The notes beneath the pieces are model-generated. The model saw nothing but the letters and a program-made list of their open reading frames with translations. It made no database searches and was not told where the DNA came from. A stretch of DNA of 34,066 nucleotides from an uncultured Duncaniella sp. GTDB lineage: Bacteria; Bacteroidota; Bacteroidia; Bacteroidales; Muribaculaceae. Positions 1 to 7,822 of this stretch are shown here, in pieces (position 1 is the first letter of the stretch; each line of letters begins with the position of its first letter). The DNA lies in contig CAJUGS010000034.1 of the NCBI GenBank assembly GCA_910586305.1, positions 1-34,066 on the forward strand, read 5' to 3'. Position numbers and translations under genes: made by a program.

Positions 1-55
1 GCTGATTGTTTTATTGTTGAATGGTATATTGCTTATATCGAACTCACGTTATTTA
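1..55 (+). repeat. Terminal inverted repeat, left copy (55 bp)
   Basis: The first 55 bases are the exact reverse complement of the last 55 bases (34012-34066). Identity stops at the next base (56 is g, the partner is a). The copy lies flush with the window edge. Read on the plus strand it is open in frame and encodes a hydrophobic peptide identical to the start of the coiled-coil protein at the right end. It could be part of a longer genomic inverted repeat continuing outside, or an assembly-graph overlap of length 55. Confidence 0.95.
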
Positions 56-70
56 GCAAAATTTCTCTAA
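2..70 (+). pseudogene. N-terminal fragment of a membrane-anchored protein (partial)
   Basis: The frame is open from the window edge. It reads a hydrophobic stretch (LIVLLLNGILLI) followed by SNSRYL, exactly as at the right end, then AKFL and a TAA stop at 68-70. The right-end copy continues for about 80 residues instead. The shared part is encoded entirely by the 55-bp repeat, so this may be a truncated duplicate of the 5' end of that gene. It may equally be a coincidental frame produced by an assembly overlap. No start codon can be fixed because the frame runs off the window. Confidence 0.35.
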
Positions 71-740
71 CTTTGTAATGTATTTATTGAACTTTGCCCG
101 CCGGTTATCTGTGAGGAATGACCCCGACGGGCTTTATTATTGGTCATTCCTCTCTTACTCAGTAAACACCAACTTTAACACTTTTGCGGATGCTTTTTCA
201 CACAATCCCGCACAACGCAAATATACGCGATATGCTGTGCGTCTAACAGCCTGGAGGTAATTAGCGTTGGTTTAAGGCAACGAACAGCCTTGCCCATAAA
301 TCACAAGACAAACTCACTGAATGCTCAATTGCTATAGATGTTATTGGATTCGACTTATGTCGTAGCATATTTGAAGATTCAAAAAAACGTAACGCAAATT
401 GGGAATTACGTCAGCAGATGACATGTTAACTTATGTCGGCTCAAAGGATACAGAACAATATCATTTTAAATGACAACAAAATCTATAAATCCACATTCCT
501 CTATAACGTCACAAAACAAGGCAGACTATACACACCTGAGAATATGCATAAACACACACCGAGGAATTCAGTAATGCATATTCAGACAACTTCAAAGACC
601 TATGCTTTATTTGGCACCAATCACACCAGTTTCAAAAAAACAACAAACACGACGTGCCCAACATGACATACAACTTGAACCATACATCATGCACAAATGT
701 TAGAATTATAAATTATGTTCTATAATTAATTCCGCCCACA
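71..740. other. 670-bp stretch without a supported gene
   Basis: Open frames at 78-260 and 433-666 exist, but neither resembles a known family and neither has a convincing promoter or start context. A 51-codon frame ending at the TAA near 429 lacks a start codon. The stretch could be decayed coding sequence next to the terminal repeat, or it could hold an RNA gene that cannot be recognised by eye. A TAACTTTG sequence at 68-75 matches the -7 consensus, but no -33 element lies at the right distance. Confidence 0.5.
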
Positions 741-857
741 ATGAAATCTATTGAAAAAATATTCATTGCCGCAGGTTTCGTGCTTATCGGAATCGGTGTC
801 GGCATCGGTATCGGAGTGTCAGACTTTTTTGTCAAGGGCCGAAAAATAAAATCTTGA
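741..857 (+). CDS. Small single-span membrane protein with a glycine zipper (38 aa)
   Basis: The 38-residue frame starts at ATG 741 and ends at TGA 855-857. It has a short charged N-terminus (MKSIEK), a hydrophobic core that becomes a strict alternation of Gly with Ile or Val (GIGVGIGIGVSDFF), and a basic C-terminus (KGRKIKS). This is the layout of a single transmembrane helix with a glycine-zipper face and a positive-inside C-terminal tail. I recognise no family. Support is the coherent amphipathic design and an ATG start; there is no detectable homology and the flanks are gene-poor. It might be a small membrane peptide of the toxin or stress type, which is inference only. Confidence 0.35.
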   Translation: MKSIEKIFIAAGFVLIGIGVGIGIGVSDFFVKGRKIKS

Positions 858-1049
858 CTAACCAACCACTGTGTGGGGAAGAAACAGCCAGTAAAGAGCA
901 CAGGTCGTTCCATCCCCTATCATATACCGACCCATAACAAACAAAAAGATATGTTTTTATCTTGCAGAGGAGACCCCCTTCGGGCCCTACGCTCTGAGAC
1001 ACATCGTCAAGCTCCGACGATATGAAAAATCAACAAGGGAGCATAAAAG

Positions 1050-1093
1050 AAAAATCCGCAAGCAATTGTAATTACAATTGCTTGCGGATTTTT
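1050..1093. terminator. Perfect 44-bp palindrome, tRNA operon terminator
   Basis: The palindrome is centred between 1071 and 1072, with five A at the left arm end and five T at the right arm end. It forms a long uninterrupted stem. It starts 4 bases past the 3' end of tRNA-Leu on the minus strand. Because of its symmetry it presents a U-tract on either strand and can terminate in both directions. Confidence 0.85.
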
Positions 1094-1097
1094 ACAG

Positions 1098-1181
1098 TGT
1101 CCGAAATGAGACTCGAACTCACACGTCATAATTGACACTACCCCCTCAAAGTAGCGCGTCTACCAATTCCGCCATCCGGAC
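1098..1181 (-). tRNA. tRNA-Leu (anticodon GAG)
   Basis: Read on the minus strand the 84-nt sequence folds into a class II tRNA. The seven-base acceptor (GTCCGGA with TTCGGAC) is followed by the D arm GGCGGAATTGGTAGACGC, an anticodon stem CTACT/GGTAG with loop TTGAGGG, a short variable arm and the T arm with GTTCGAGTC. The anticodon in the loop is GAG, which reads CUU and CUC leucine codons. The discriminator base is A, as in tRNA-Leu. CCA is not encoded. It lies 15 nt downstream of tRNA-Gly in the same transcription unit. Confidence 0.97.
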
Positions 1182-1196
1182 ATTTTAATAAGGGTG

Positions 1197-1269
1197 AGCG
1201 AAAAACGGGACTCGAACCCGCGACCCCAACCTTGGCAAGGTTGTGCTCTACCAACTGAGCTATTTTCGC
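1197..1269 (-). tRNA. tRNA-Gly (anticodon GCC)
   Basis: The 73-nt minus-strand sequence has acceptor GCGAAAA paired with TTTTCGC, D arm TAGCTCAGTTGGTAGAGC, anticodon arm with loop TTGCCAA (anticodon GCC) and T arm with GGTTCGAGTCCC. The discriminator is T, and CCA is not encoded. It is the first gene of a two-tRNA unit followed by tRNA-Leu(GAG). Confidence 0.97.
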
Positions 1270-1321
1270 ATTATTCATTAAGTTAATTCGTTTTCGAGGT
1301 CTCTTCCCCGTTTTTGCGATG

Positions 1322-1353
1322 CAAAGTTAGGCACTTTTTTTTAACTGTGCAAA
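1322..1353 (-). promoter_or_regulatory. Promoter of the tRNA-Gly/tRNA-Leu unit
   Basis: On the minus strand, TTTG (1350-1353) is followed after 20 bases by TAACTTTG (1322-1329). This matches the Bacteroidota -33/-7 promoter. It lies about 50 bases upstream of the tRNA-Gly 5' end and points into it. Confidence 0.75.
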
Positions 1354-1472
1354 TTTTTTGCCGTTTTTTTTACTTGTTAACTCATTTTTCTCTCAAATTT
1401 AACACTGAGACCATGAACACGAGGCCATTTACAGGTGTTTTATTATCAAAACAACAAATAAACAAAAGAACT

Positions 1473-2051
1473 ATGACCTATACACTTCCCGAATTACCCT
1501 ATGCCAGCGACGCTTTAGCGCCGGTGATATCGCGTGAGACAGTAGAATACCACTACGGCAAGCACGAGAAGACATATATAGACAATCTCAACCGTCTCAT
1601 CAAAGACACCCCTTATGAAGATATGGAGCTTGAAGAAATAATCACCTCTTCTGATGGCCCACTCTTCAACAATGCCTCTCAGGCTTGGAACCACATATTC
1701 TACTTTTTCTCATTCTCGCCCGATGGCTCTCACGAACCTGAAGGACATTTGAGAAAGGCCATAGACGAGCAGTTCGGGTCGTTCGATAACTTCAAACGTG
1801 AATTTGTCGAGGCTGGAGTATCTCTTTTTGGATCCGGATGGGTCTGGCTTTCCAAAGACAAGGATGGAAAGCTCTTTATAACCAAAGGCTCCAACGCAGA
1901 GAACCCTCTTACGAAAGGACTAACTCCCCTATTGACATTTGATGTCTGGGAGCACGCCTATTACATCGACTATCGGAATCGCCGAGCCGATGCTTTAAAT
2001 GAACTTTGGAAAATAATTGATTGGGATATCGTGTCCAGTCGATACATATAA
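1473..2051 (+). CDS. sodB: Superoxide dismutase, Fe (or cambialistic) type
   Basis: The 192-aa cytoplasmic enzyme dismutates superoxide to oxygen and hydrogen peroxide. Length from ATG 1473 equals the usual Fe-SOD length. Upstream in-frame codons back to 1314 would add a non-conserved 53-residue extension, so 1473 was chosen. Metal ligands are visible as H27 (in HYGKH), H74 (AWNHIF) and D157/H161 (DVWEHAYY). Gln70 just before the second ligand (NNASQAW) is the position typical of Fe-type or cambialistic enzymes; Mn enzymes usually carry the glutamine elsewhere. The gene stands alone between the tRNA promoter and a terminator. Oxygen or iron regulation is likely from the family but is not visible here. 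Confidence 0.96.
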   Translation: MTYTLPELPYASDALAPVISRETVEYHYGKHEKTYIDNLNRLIKDTPYEDMELEEIITSSDGPLFNNASQAWNHIFYFFSFSPDGSHEPEGHLRKAIDEQFGSFDNFKREFVEAGVSLFGSGWVWLSKDKDGKLFITKGSNAENPLTKGLTPLLTFDVWEHAYYIDYRNRRADALNELWKIIDWDIVSSRYI

Positions 2052-2058
2052 TTAACAC

Positions 2059-2080
2059 AGCCCGCATCCCCCTGCGGGCT
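2059..2080 (+). terminator. Hairpin after the superoxide dismutase gene
   Basis: An 8-bp perfect stem (AGCCCGCA with TGCGGGCT) lies 7 bases after the stop codon. No T-run follows, so it may stabilise the 3' end rather than terminate by itself. Confidence 0.45.
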
Positions 2081-2130
2081 ACAAACTGACAGCACTGATA
2101 AGCGAAATAAGCATAATGTGATGAATGGAG

Positions 2131-2163
2131 AGAGAGGCAGCTGTGAAGCCCCCTCTCTTTTTT
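2131..2163 (+). terminator. Intrinsic terminator after sodB
   Basis: The stem AGAGAGG/CCTCTCT is followed directly by a run of T, on the plus strand downstream of sodB. Confidence 0.7.
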
Positions 2164-2187
2164 ATTGCTCTCCATCAAGAAAACAAG

Positions 2188-2231
2188 AGGCTCCTTCCAG
2201 CATAATCGAAAATATCAGCGGGAAGGAGCCT
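2188..2231 (-). terminator. Terminator of the DUF4270/glycogen synthase operon
   Basis: An 11-bp perfect stem (AGGCTCCTTCC at 2188-2198 with GGAAGGAGCCT at 2221-2231) lies 30 bases past the stop of the DUF4270 gene on the minus strand. A T-rich tail follows in that direction. Confidence 0.75.
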
Positions 2232-2260
2232 TTATCTGTCAGCCTTTACGACAGACCTCG

Positions 2261-3679
2261 TTAGAGAGTCTGTTTTGAGAAAGAGAATTTTATTTTTGCA
2301 TTGTCAAAATCAAGTTTTCCCATTACAGGTTCTGTAACATATGGCGTGATTGAACTTACAGTCTGCGATGTGGTATTATAACCATAATAATAGCTGTAAT
2401 ACGAACTTGATGAATTGGCAGGGAAATAAGATACAAGTACCGGACAAATAACAAACTCCTCGTCCTCTGCCTCCACGCTACCTTTCTTTATTATATCATT
2501 GATATAATTGAGCATCGACGAGAACGTGTAGCTCTTTGTTGTGGAATTATACGATGCGTAGAACGAATCGACATTGTCATTAACCTGCATTTTGGAAAAG
2601 AACTCGTCTTTCTTCGACTTCTTGACCATAAGCACATATGGAGGCGGGGTCAAGCCATAGTCATTTTTAATCTCCTCGACGGGAAGAGTGAACGTAAGAG
2701 AGTTAACCAAAGCAAGAGATCCCGATGAAGCCTGATAACGGTTCAAAATCTCACGCGCAGGGAAGGTGAAGTCCACGTCATATCCAATAGGAGCGACAAG
2801 TATCGGCTCTCCGGCCTCGGCCATAGCCTTGAGATCTTCAGCCATCCGATAGCTTATATTGTTGTTTGTATACACCTCCGGTGTCACACCCATATACGAC
2901 CCAACGTGTTGCAGAGTCGTATCGCGTGGTTCCTCGGCAGTGCCAATCTTATGCACCGAATGATAGTAGACGAGAATCGAATTATTGCTTATGCGCGTCA
3001 CGCGGCCCGACCCGAAAGTGTTTGCAATATAAAGGCCGGGGAACCATTTAGCAAACTCCTGCGGGGTTGAAAACGTCTGAGGCGACGAAAGGAAACGATC
3101 ATACAAATCGCGTCCAAGTTGCACCGGAAGATCAACATATATGTTTTTATACATACTGCCTTCAGTATCAGTACCCACATAAGGGTAGCCATCCATGAGT
3201 CCCGAATATGAGGTTGAACCCACAGGAGTCTGATCATAATATCCTGACGGATCAAAATCACTGTTAAGAGTAGTGGGCAACTGCTTGTTCAGATAGTGAA
3301 CACTAAGACCCATCGGGGCAACAGAGTCACCTGCAAATCCACCTTTGTAGACTGAAAGCACAAGCTTTACGGAGTCAATATACTCCCTCTTAACACCGGC
3401 GGTGTCAATTTTGGACGCAGGCATATACTGACACACGATGTCCGAAGAAAAATCGCCGTAGCCGGCGGCATCAATGCGCCCGAGAAGCTGGAGCACAGTG
3501 CGCGACCTTACAGAAGGATTAGCTTCCGGCAAGCCCATTACTGTAAATGTGGAGTCAAGGACGATAGTGGTCTCATTCGCCACAAGCGAACCTCCGGCCG
3601 AAAGCGAATCCTCACACGCTACAAACGAGAAAGTTATCGCCCCAACAACGGCCGTGGATAGTATGTTGCTGAATTTCAT
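2261..3679 (-). CDS. DUF4270 family lipoprotein
   Basis: The 472-aa protein has a lipoprotein signal peptide (MKFSNILSTAVVGAITFSFVAC) with lipid-attachment Cys22 followed by acidic residues, suggesting export to the outer membrane. The mature part resembles DUF4270, a family common in Bacteroidales and of unknown function. Features supporting this are the early SxxxxGGSL region, a PEANPSVRSRTVLQLLGRID segment, and the genetic link to the GT5 glycogen synthase gene. A TTG 24 bases further upstream is in frame but would spoil the signal peptide, so ATG 3679 was chosen. It starts about 20 bases after the stop of the upstream gene and probably shares its promoter. Serine and tyrosine runs near the C-terminus (SSSSYYSYYYG) are notable. 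Confidence 0.85.
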   Translation of the reverse strand: MKFSNILSTAVVGAITFSFVACEDSLSAGGSLVANETTIVLDSTFTVMGLPEANPSVRSRTVLQLLGRIDAAGYGDFSSDIVCQYMPASKIDTAGVKREYIDSVKLVLSVYKGGFAGDSVAPMGLSVHYLNKQLPTTLNSDFDPSGYYDQTPVGSTSYSGLMDGYPYVGTDTEGSMYKNIYVDLPVQLGRDLYDRFLSSPQTFSTPQEFAKWFPGLYIANTFGSGRVTRISNNSILVYYHSVHKIGTAEEPRDTTLQHVGSYMGVTPEVYTNNNISYRMAEDLKAMAEAGEPILVAPIGYDVDFTFPAREILNRYQASSGSLALVNSLTFTLPVEEIKNDYGLTPPPYVLMVKKSKKDEFFSKMQVNDNVDSFYASYNSTTKSYTFSSMLNYINDIIKKGSVEAEDEEFVICPVLVSYFPANSSSSYYSYYYGYNTTSQTVSSITPYVTEPVMGKLDFDNAKIKFSFSKQTL

Positions 3680-3699
3680 TGATTCTTTCAGATTTGAAT

Positions 3700-4524
3700 T
3701 CAATCCTCGTCTTCTCCTATGATTGTCCGGTAGAATTCCTTGTATTCTTCCTTGCGGTCAGCTTCATCCACAACTCCGAGAAACGGTTTGCCCGAAGCCT
3801 TGGCATATTCAACCACAGCCGGATCAACATCTTCTGTCACTTGAATCACAGCGTCAGCATAGTCAATAGCAATCTTGTTAAGCGCGAGGAAGTCAACATC
3901 GCCATCCAACAGGCCACGAAGGTCCTCGTCAACAAAATCACTCATACGAAGTTTTTCCACAAATCGGGGATCAAGCGAGCCCTCAAACGATTCCGGCTGG
4001 AGCGCGAATATTACCTTTGAATCTCTGAAAGTCGGATCTTCGGCATATTTGCGACGGATATACAGAGGGGCAAGCGCCGACACCCATCCGCTGCAGTGAA
4101 TTACAGCCGGTGGCCAACGGAGTTTCTTTGCCGTCTCTATTACTCCTGTGGTAAAGAACATAAGACGCTCGTCATTATCCTCTTTCAGAAGTTCGGTTTC
4201 AAGGCCCTTTTCAGGCATCACCTGAAAATAGTCATCATTGTCTATAAAGTAGACCTGCATCCTTGACGGAAGGAGAGTCGCCACCTTTATAATAAGAGGA
4301 TGGTCATTGTCGTCTATGATGAGGTTCATTCCCGACAAGCGAATCACTTCGTGCAACTGGTTGCGACGTTCATTGATGCAGCCATACTTCGGGGTGAAGA
4401 TTCTCACCTCGAATTCCTTTCCGTGAATCGACTGAGGAATCGTTCTGCCAAGGATCGACATCGGAGTGTCTGGCAGATAGGGTGATACTTCCTGGGATAT
4501 GAACAATACTTTTTGTGCCACCAT
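3700..4524 (-). CDS. Glycogen/starch synthase, GT5 catalytic domain only
   Basis: The 274-aa protein matches the N-terminal GT5 domain of glycogen and starch synthases. It begins VLFISQEVSPYLPDTPMSILGRTIPQ, corresponding to the ADP-glucose-binding lobe, and continues with GKEFEVRIFTPKYGCINERRNQLHEVIRLSG. The second GT-B lobe found in full-length synthases (about 480 aa) is missing. This short form is standard in Bacteroidales, where it sits beside a DUF4270 gene as here. Whether it is catalytically competent without the second lobe cannot be told from the sequence. It is first in a two-gene minus-strand operon with a good -7 element upstream. Confidence 0.88.
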   Translation of the reverse strand: MVAQKVLFISQEVSPYLPDTPMSILGRTIPQSIHGKEFEVRIFTPKYGCINERRNQLHEVIRLSGMNLIIDDNDHPLIIKVATLLPSRMQVYFIDNDDYFQVMPEKGLETELLKEDNDERLMFFTTGVIETAKKLRWPPAVIHCSGWVSALAPLYIRRKYAEDPTFRDSKVIFALQPESFEGSLDPRFVEKLRMSDFVDEDLRGLLDGDVDFLALNKIAIDYADAVIQVTEDVDPAVVEYAKASGKPFLGVVDEADRKEEYKEFYRTIIGEDED

Positions 4525-4602
4525 GTAAATAGGAGGGGTTAGCGGGTGTGAATGGATTTAAACCGTGCTTGTCTTCACCTTTAGGGTGAAAAATTCGCAG
4601 TG

Positions 4603-4634
4603 CAAAGTTACTTATTTTTTTCTGTTTTTCCCAA
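4603..4634 (-). promoter_or_regulatory. Promoter of the glycogen synthase/DUF4270 operon
   Basis: TAACTTTG on the minus strand (4603-4610) has a TTG at 4632-4634, 21 bases upstream. It lies 79 bases before the ATG of the GT5 gene. Confidence 0.7.
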
Positions 4635-4747
4635 TCAGCGCACTTCTATTTGCCAAAGTTTAACCATTCACACCTATAGAATCTGAAAAATTTGCAATAT
4701 TTCAGATTTTTAACAGGCCTCCACTACTCCGTTCCCGGAATTTTAAC

Positions 4748-4755
4748 TAACTTTG
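4748..4755 (+). promoter_or_regulatory. -7 element of rpoD
   Basis: TAACTTTG lies 25 bases before the rpoD start. No TTG is seen at the expected -33 distance, so only the -7 half is supported. Confidence 0.65.
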
Positions 4756-4780
4756 CATGAATAATGTGCGTTAAGTTTAC

Positions 4781-5641
4781 ATGAGACAACTAAAAATCAC
4801 CAAATCAATCACCAACCGTGAAAGCGCATCCCTTGACAAATTCCTTCAAGAGATAGGCCGCGAGGAACTCATATCCGTCGAGGAAGAGGTAGAACTCGCC
4901 CAGCGCATTCACCAGGGAGACGAACGGGCTCTCGACAAACTCGTACGTGCCAACCTCCGCTTCGTTGTATCCGTAGCAAAACAGTACCAGAACCAGGGAC
5001 TCAGCCTCCCTGACCTCATCAACGAAGGCAATCTCGGCTTGATTAAAGCGGCACAGAAGTTTGATGAAACCCGCGGTTTTAAGTTTATCTCCTACGCCGT
5101 ATGGTGGATTCGTCAGTCCATCCTCCAAGCTCTCGCCGAGCAGAGCCGTATTGTCCGACTCCCTCTCAACCAGGTAGGATCGCTCAATAAAATAAGCAAG
5201 GCCCTCTCGAAATTCGAGCAGGAAAACGAGCGTCGACCCTCTCCAGAGGAGTTGGCTGAAAAGCTCGAAGTTCCCGTCGATAAAATTGCCGACACCCTCA
5301 AAGTTTCGGGCCGTCACATTTCTGTTGATGCTCCGTTTGTAGAAGGTGAGGACAATTCGCTTCTCGACGTACTCACCAATGACGACTCCCCCATGGCCGA
5401 CGCAACGCTTACACAGGAGTCTCTTTCAAAAGAGGTGGATCGCGCCTTGAAGCAGCTCCATGACAGAGAAAGAGAGATACTCAAAATGTTCTTTGGTATC
5501 GGATGCCAGGAAATGACCCTTGAAGAAATCGGAGCCAAGTTCGACTTGACACGCGAACGAGTCCGTCAGATCAAGGAAAAAGCCATCCGCAGGCTCAAAG
5601 GGCAAAAGAGCCACCTGCTCAAAGCATACCTCGGCCAGTAG
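4781..5641 (+). CDS. rpoD: Primary RNA polymerase sigma factor (RpoD/SigA)
   Basis: The 286-aa sigma-70 factor directs RNA polymerase to the housekeeping TTTG/TAnnTTTG promoters seen throughout this window. Region 1.2 is near residues 18-45. Region 2 contains DLINEGNLGLIKAAQKFD and the promoter-melting stretch FISYAVWWIRQSILQALAEQ. Region 3 follows, and region 4.2 has the helix-turn-helix TLEEIGAKFDLTRERVRQI. The length is the short form normal for Bacteroidota, without the long region 1.1 of E. coli. It has its own promoter and is followed by a terminator, so it is monocistronic. ATG 4781 is the natural start. Confidence 0.97.
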   Translation: MRQLKITKSITNRESASLDKFLQEIGREELISVEEEVELAQRIHQGDERALDKLVRANLRFVVSVAKQYQNQGLSLPDLINEGNLGLIKAAQKFDETRGFKFISYAVWWIRQSILQALAEQSRIVRLPLNQVGSLNKISKALSKFEQENERRPSPEELAEKLEVPVDKIADTLKVSGRHISVDAPFVEGEDNSLLDVLTNDDSPMADATLTQESLSKEVDRALKQLHDREREILKMFFGIGCQEMTLEEIGAKFDLTRERVRQIKEKAIRRLKGQKSHLLKAYLGQ

Positions 5642-5694
5642 AGAAACGCAATCCGTCCCTTCTCCCCGCACACATTTTTACCACACGAATTTCC

Positions 5695-5753
5695 AAAAGG
5701 TACAAAGGCTCAATATCGCTTCATCCCAGGCCGTATTGCCCTTTGTGCCTTTT
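5695..5753 (+). terminator. rpoD terminator
   Basis: A 14-bp stem with one G-U pair (AAAAGGTACAAAGG at 5695-5708, CCTTTGTGCCTTTT at 5740-5753) ends in T. It overlaps the upstream in-frame codons of the next open frame from 5736. This is one reason to place that gene's start at 5778. Confidence 0.75.
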
Positions 5754-5777
5754 CTTCTACCACCACCTTATTCAGCC

Positions 5778-6956
5778 ATGTCCGCATCACTTTATACCTT
5801 ACTGCTGTCACTGAGTGTCAGTGTCACCAATCCATCGGTCGATCCGAAAGAAAACGTTCCGGTCACACTACAAATACCGGCATCAAAAAGCGAAATCAAC
5901 TCCGCCACTATATCCGGACATCCCGGAATGGCATACCAGCTTGACGACCTTAATCTCGACGGGCGCCCCGACGAAATGGTATTCCTTGTCGACCTCAAAG
6001 GCAAAGAGACCAAGCATTTCACAATCAACTTCTCGTCCAAAGAGGGGACAAACAGCTTCACGCCTGGCACATACGCACATCTCAAGCTTAACGACAAAGG
6101 AGGGAAACATCCCGAAATCAAAGCGATATCCTATCCTGGCAGCGCAGATAACCGCCAAATGTACAGTAGCATCTACGGACACGGAGCAGTCCTCGAAGGC
6201 CTGTACAACGCCATACGAGTCTATATGGACAATAGGCAGAGTGTGGACCTATACGCAAAAAACACGCCTCGGCTTGAACTCGCAGAGACAAATTTCTACA
6301 CTACTCGAGACCAGCTGTCCAATGGTTATGGCCGAGACATACTTTGGGCCGGAACAAGTGTCGCACTCGGCTCGTTTCGTGGCTGGGACAACAACCGACC
6401 GGTCACAATAGATTCCGTCACCTCCCGCACTCAGCGCGTACTGACCACAGGACCGGTGCGCTCTATAATTGAAGTCATAGACGAAGGATGGGTTGCCCCT
6501 GGCGGCAATAGAACCGACATGACACAAAGGTATACAATGTATGCAGGACACCGCGATTACATTGTAGACATACACCTATCCCCTGCCTCAAAAAATTCCA
6601 CCTATTGCACCGGAGTTCAGAAACTTCTTATTGACAACAATGGTTTTGTCAGCACCGATGGACTTGCCGGGAGCTGGGGTTCAAACATTCCGGACAAGAA
6701 TCTACCAGAGATGTCAGACACACTTGGGCTCGGCATATTTGTTGGAGCACCATACCTCGCACAAACACTTGAAGACGACGTCAATTATCTAACACTTCTC
6801 AAAGCGGATTCATCTGGCAATATCAGATACCACTTCACTGCAGCCGCCCTCCGCGACGAGACATCACCACGCACCGCCGATGACTGGTTTGCATATTTGA
6901 GAAATTGGAAAAAATCACTTGAGAACCCTGTAAAAATAACCGTAAAGAAGAAATAG
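5778..6956 (+). CDS. DUF4861 family secreted protein (pectin locus)
   Basis: The 392-aa protein has an N-terminal hydrophobic signal (MSASLYTLLLSLSVSV). The body resembles DUF4861, a family found in pectin and rhamnogalacturonan utilisation loci of Bacteroidota; its biochemical role is not established to my knowledge. Characteristic stretches include DEMVFLVDLKGKETK, YGHGAVLEGLYNAIRVYMDN, GYGRDILWAGTSVALG and VLTTGPVRSIIEVIDEGW. ATG 5778 was chosen because the upstream 14 codons overlap the rpoD terminator and ATG 5778 begins a normal signal sequence. It is followed 6 bases later by the acetylesterase gene, so the two are co-transcribed. No promoter was identified in the short gap upstream. 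Confidence 0.85.
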   Translation: MSASLYTLLLSLSVSVTNPSVDPKENVPVTLQIPASKSEINSATISGHPGMAYQLDDLNLDGRPDEMVFLVDLKGKETKHFTINFSSKEGTNSFTPGTYAHLKLNDKGGKHPEIKAISYPGSADNRQMYSSIYGHGAVLEGLYNAIRVYMDNRQSVDLYAKNTPRLELAETNFYTTRDQLSNGYGRDILWAGTSVALGSFRGWDNNRPVTIDSVTSRTQRVLTTGPVRSIIEVIDEGWVAPGGNRTDMTQRYTMYAGHRDYIVDIHLSPASKNSTYCTGVQKLLIDNNGFVSTDGLAGSWGSNIPDKNLPEMSDTLGLGIFVGAPYLAQTLEDDVNYLTLLKADSSGNIRYHFTAAALRDETSPRTADDWFAYLRNWKKSLENPVKITVKKK

Positions 6957-6962
6957 CGCACC

Positions 6963-7814
6963 ATGAAATTCATACCATTACTTATTCTCGCTCTCTCCAT
7001 GCCGTTTGCCACACTCGCTTCAGAACCGAGCGACAGTGTTACTATCTTTATGATAGGAGATTCGACTATGGCAAACAAATCGCTTGACAAGGAAAACCAA
7101 GAGCGAGGCTGGGGGCAGATGTTGCCTCTGTATTTCGACGGACCGATAAAAATAGACAACCACGCAGTCAATGGACGTTCCTCAAAAAGCTTCATTGATG
7201 AAGGCCGTTGGGAAAAAGTAAAAGGGCTCATAAAGCCAGGCGACTATCTCATAATACAATTCGGTCACAATGACGAAAAAAGCAACGATCCATCACGTTA
7301 CACTGTGGCTGGCGGCACATTTGACGAAAATCTCACTCGCTTCGTCAGAGAAGCTCGAGAGAAGGGCGCGACTCCGATTCTGATGAACTCCATTGCCCGC
7401 AGAAACTTTCCGGCACCCGACGGCACAGCTCCAAGTCAGACAGACGACAAACAGGACGACTGGAAATCGGCAAAATCAACCACAATTGCAGAAGGTAACA
7501 TCCTCGTAGACACCCACGGAGCCTACCTCGACTCTCCACGCAATGTAGCTGAAAAAGAGCAAGCCATATTCATCGACCTAAACAAAGACACCCGTCAACT
7601 TATCGAAAAGCTCGGGCCTGACCTCTCTAGAGAGCTCTTTATGTGGATTCCTGCCTCAACCTACGAATTCTGCCCAAAAGGAAAGGTAGACAACACTCAT
7701 CTGAATATCCTCGGCGGAATAATAATATCTCGCATCGCCGCCAATCGCTTGGCTGAAAATGTAGACGGCTTGAAAAAGTTTATTAAGCCCGAGGTGTACA
7801 ATCTGAAAAATTGA
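6963..7814 (+). CDS. SGNH hydrolase, rhamnogalacturonan acetylesterase-like (CE12)
   Basis: The 283-aa esterase is predicted to remove acetyl groups from pectin, most likely rhamnogalacturonan. A signal peptide (about residues 1-20, ending near LAS) implies export. SGNH blocks are present: block I GDSTM with Ser34, block II NGRSSKSF, block III GHND, and block V DNTHL with Asp243 and His246. The family sequence GWGQMLPLYF after block I is typical of the rhamnogalacturonan acetylesterase group. It lies between a DUF4861 gene and a GH28 gene. The substrate is inferred from family and neighbours. Confidence 0.9.
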   Translation: MKFIPLLILALSMPFATLASEPSDSVTIFMIGDSTMANKSLDKENQERGWGQMLPLYFDGPIKIDNHAVNGRSSKSFIDEGRWEKVKGLIKPGDYLIIQFGHNDEKSNDPSRYTVAGGTFDENLTRFVREAREKGATPILMNSIARRNFPAPDGTAPSQTDDKQDDWKSAKSTTIAEGNILVDTHGAYLDSPRNVAEKEQAIFIDLNKDTRQLIEKLGPDLSRELFMWIPASTYEFCPKGKVDNTHLNILGGIIISRIAANRLAENVDGLKKFIKPEVYNLKN

Positions 7815-7822
7815 TTAATGGG

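Noticed and set aside
78..260. 60-codon frame beginning just after TAACTTTG
   Set aside because: It would be a leaderless start without a -33 element, and the protein resembles no family and is not biased like a gene.
433..666. 77-codon plus-strand frame
   Set aside because: Composition looks random (Thr/Asn/His-rich from AT-rich DNA), with no start context or recognisable domain.
1003..1021. Small hairpin ATCGTC/GACGAT near 1003-1021
   Set aside because: The stem is only 6 bp, without a T-run or context; too weak to call.
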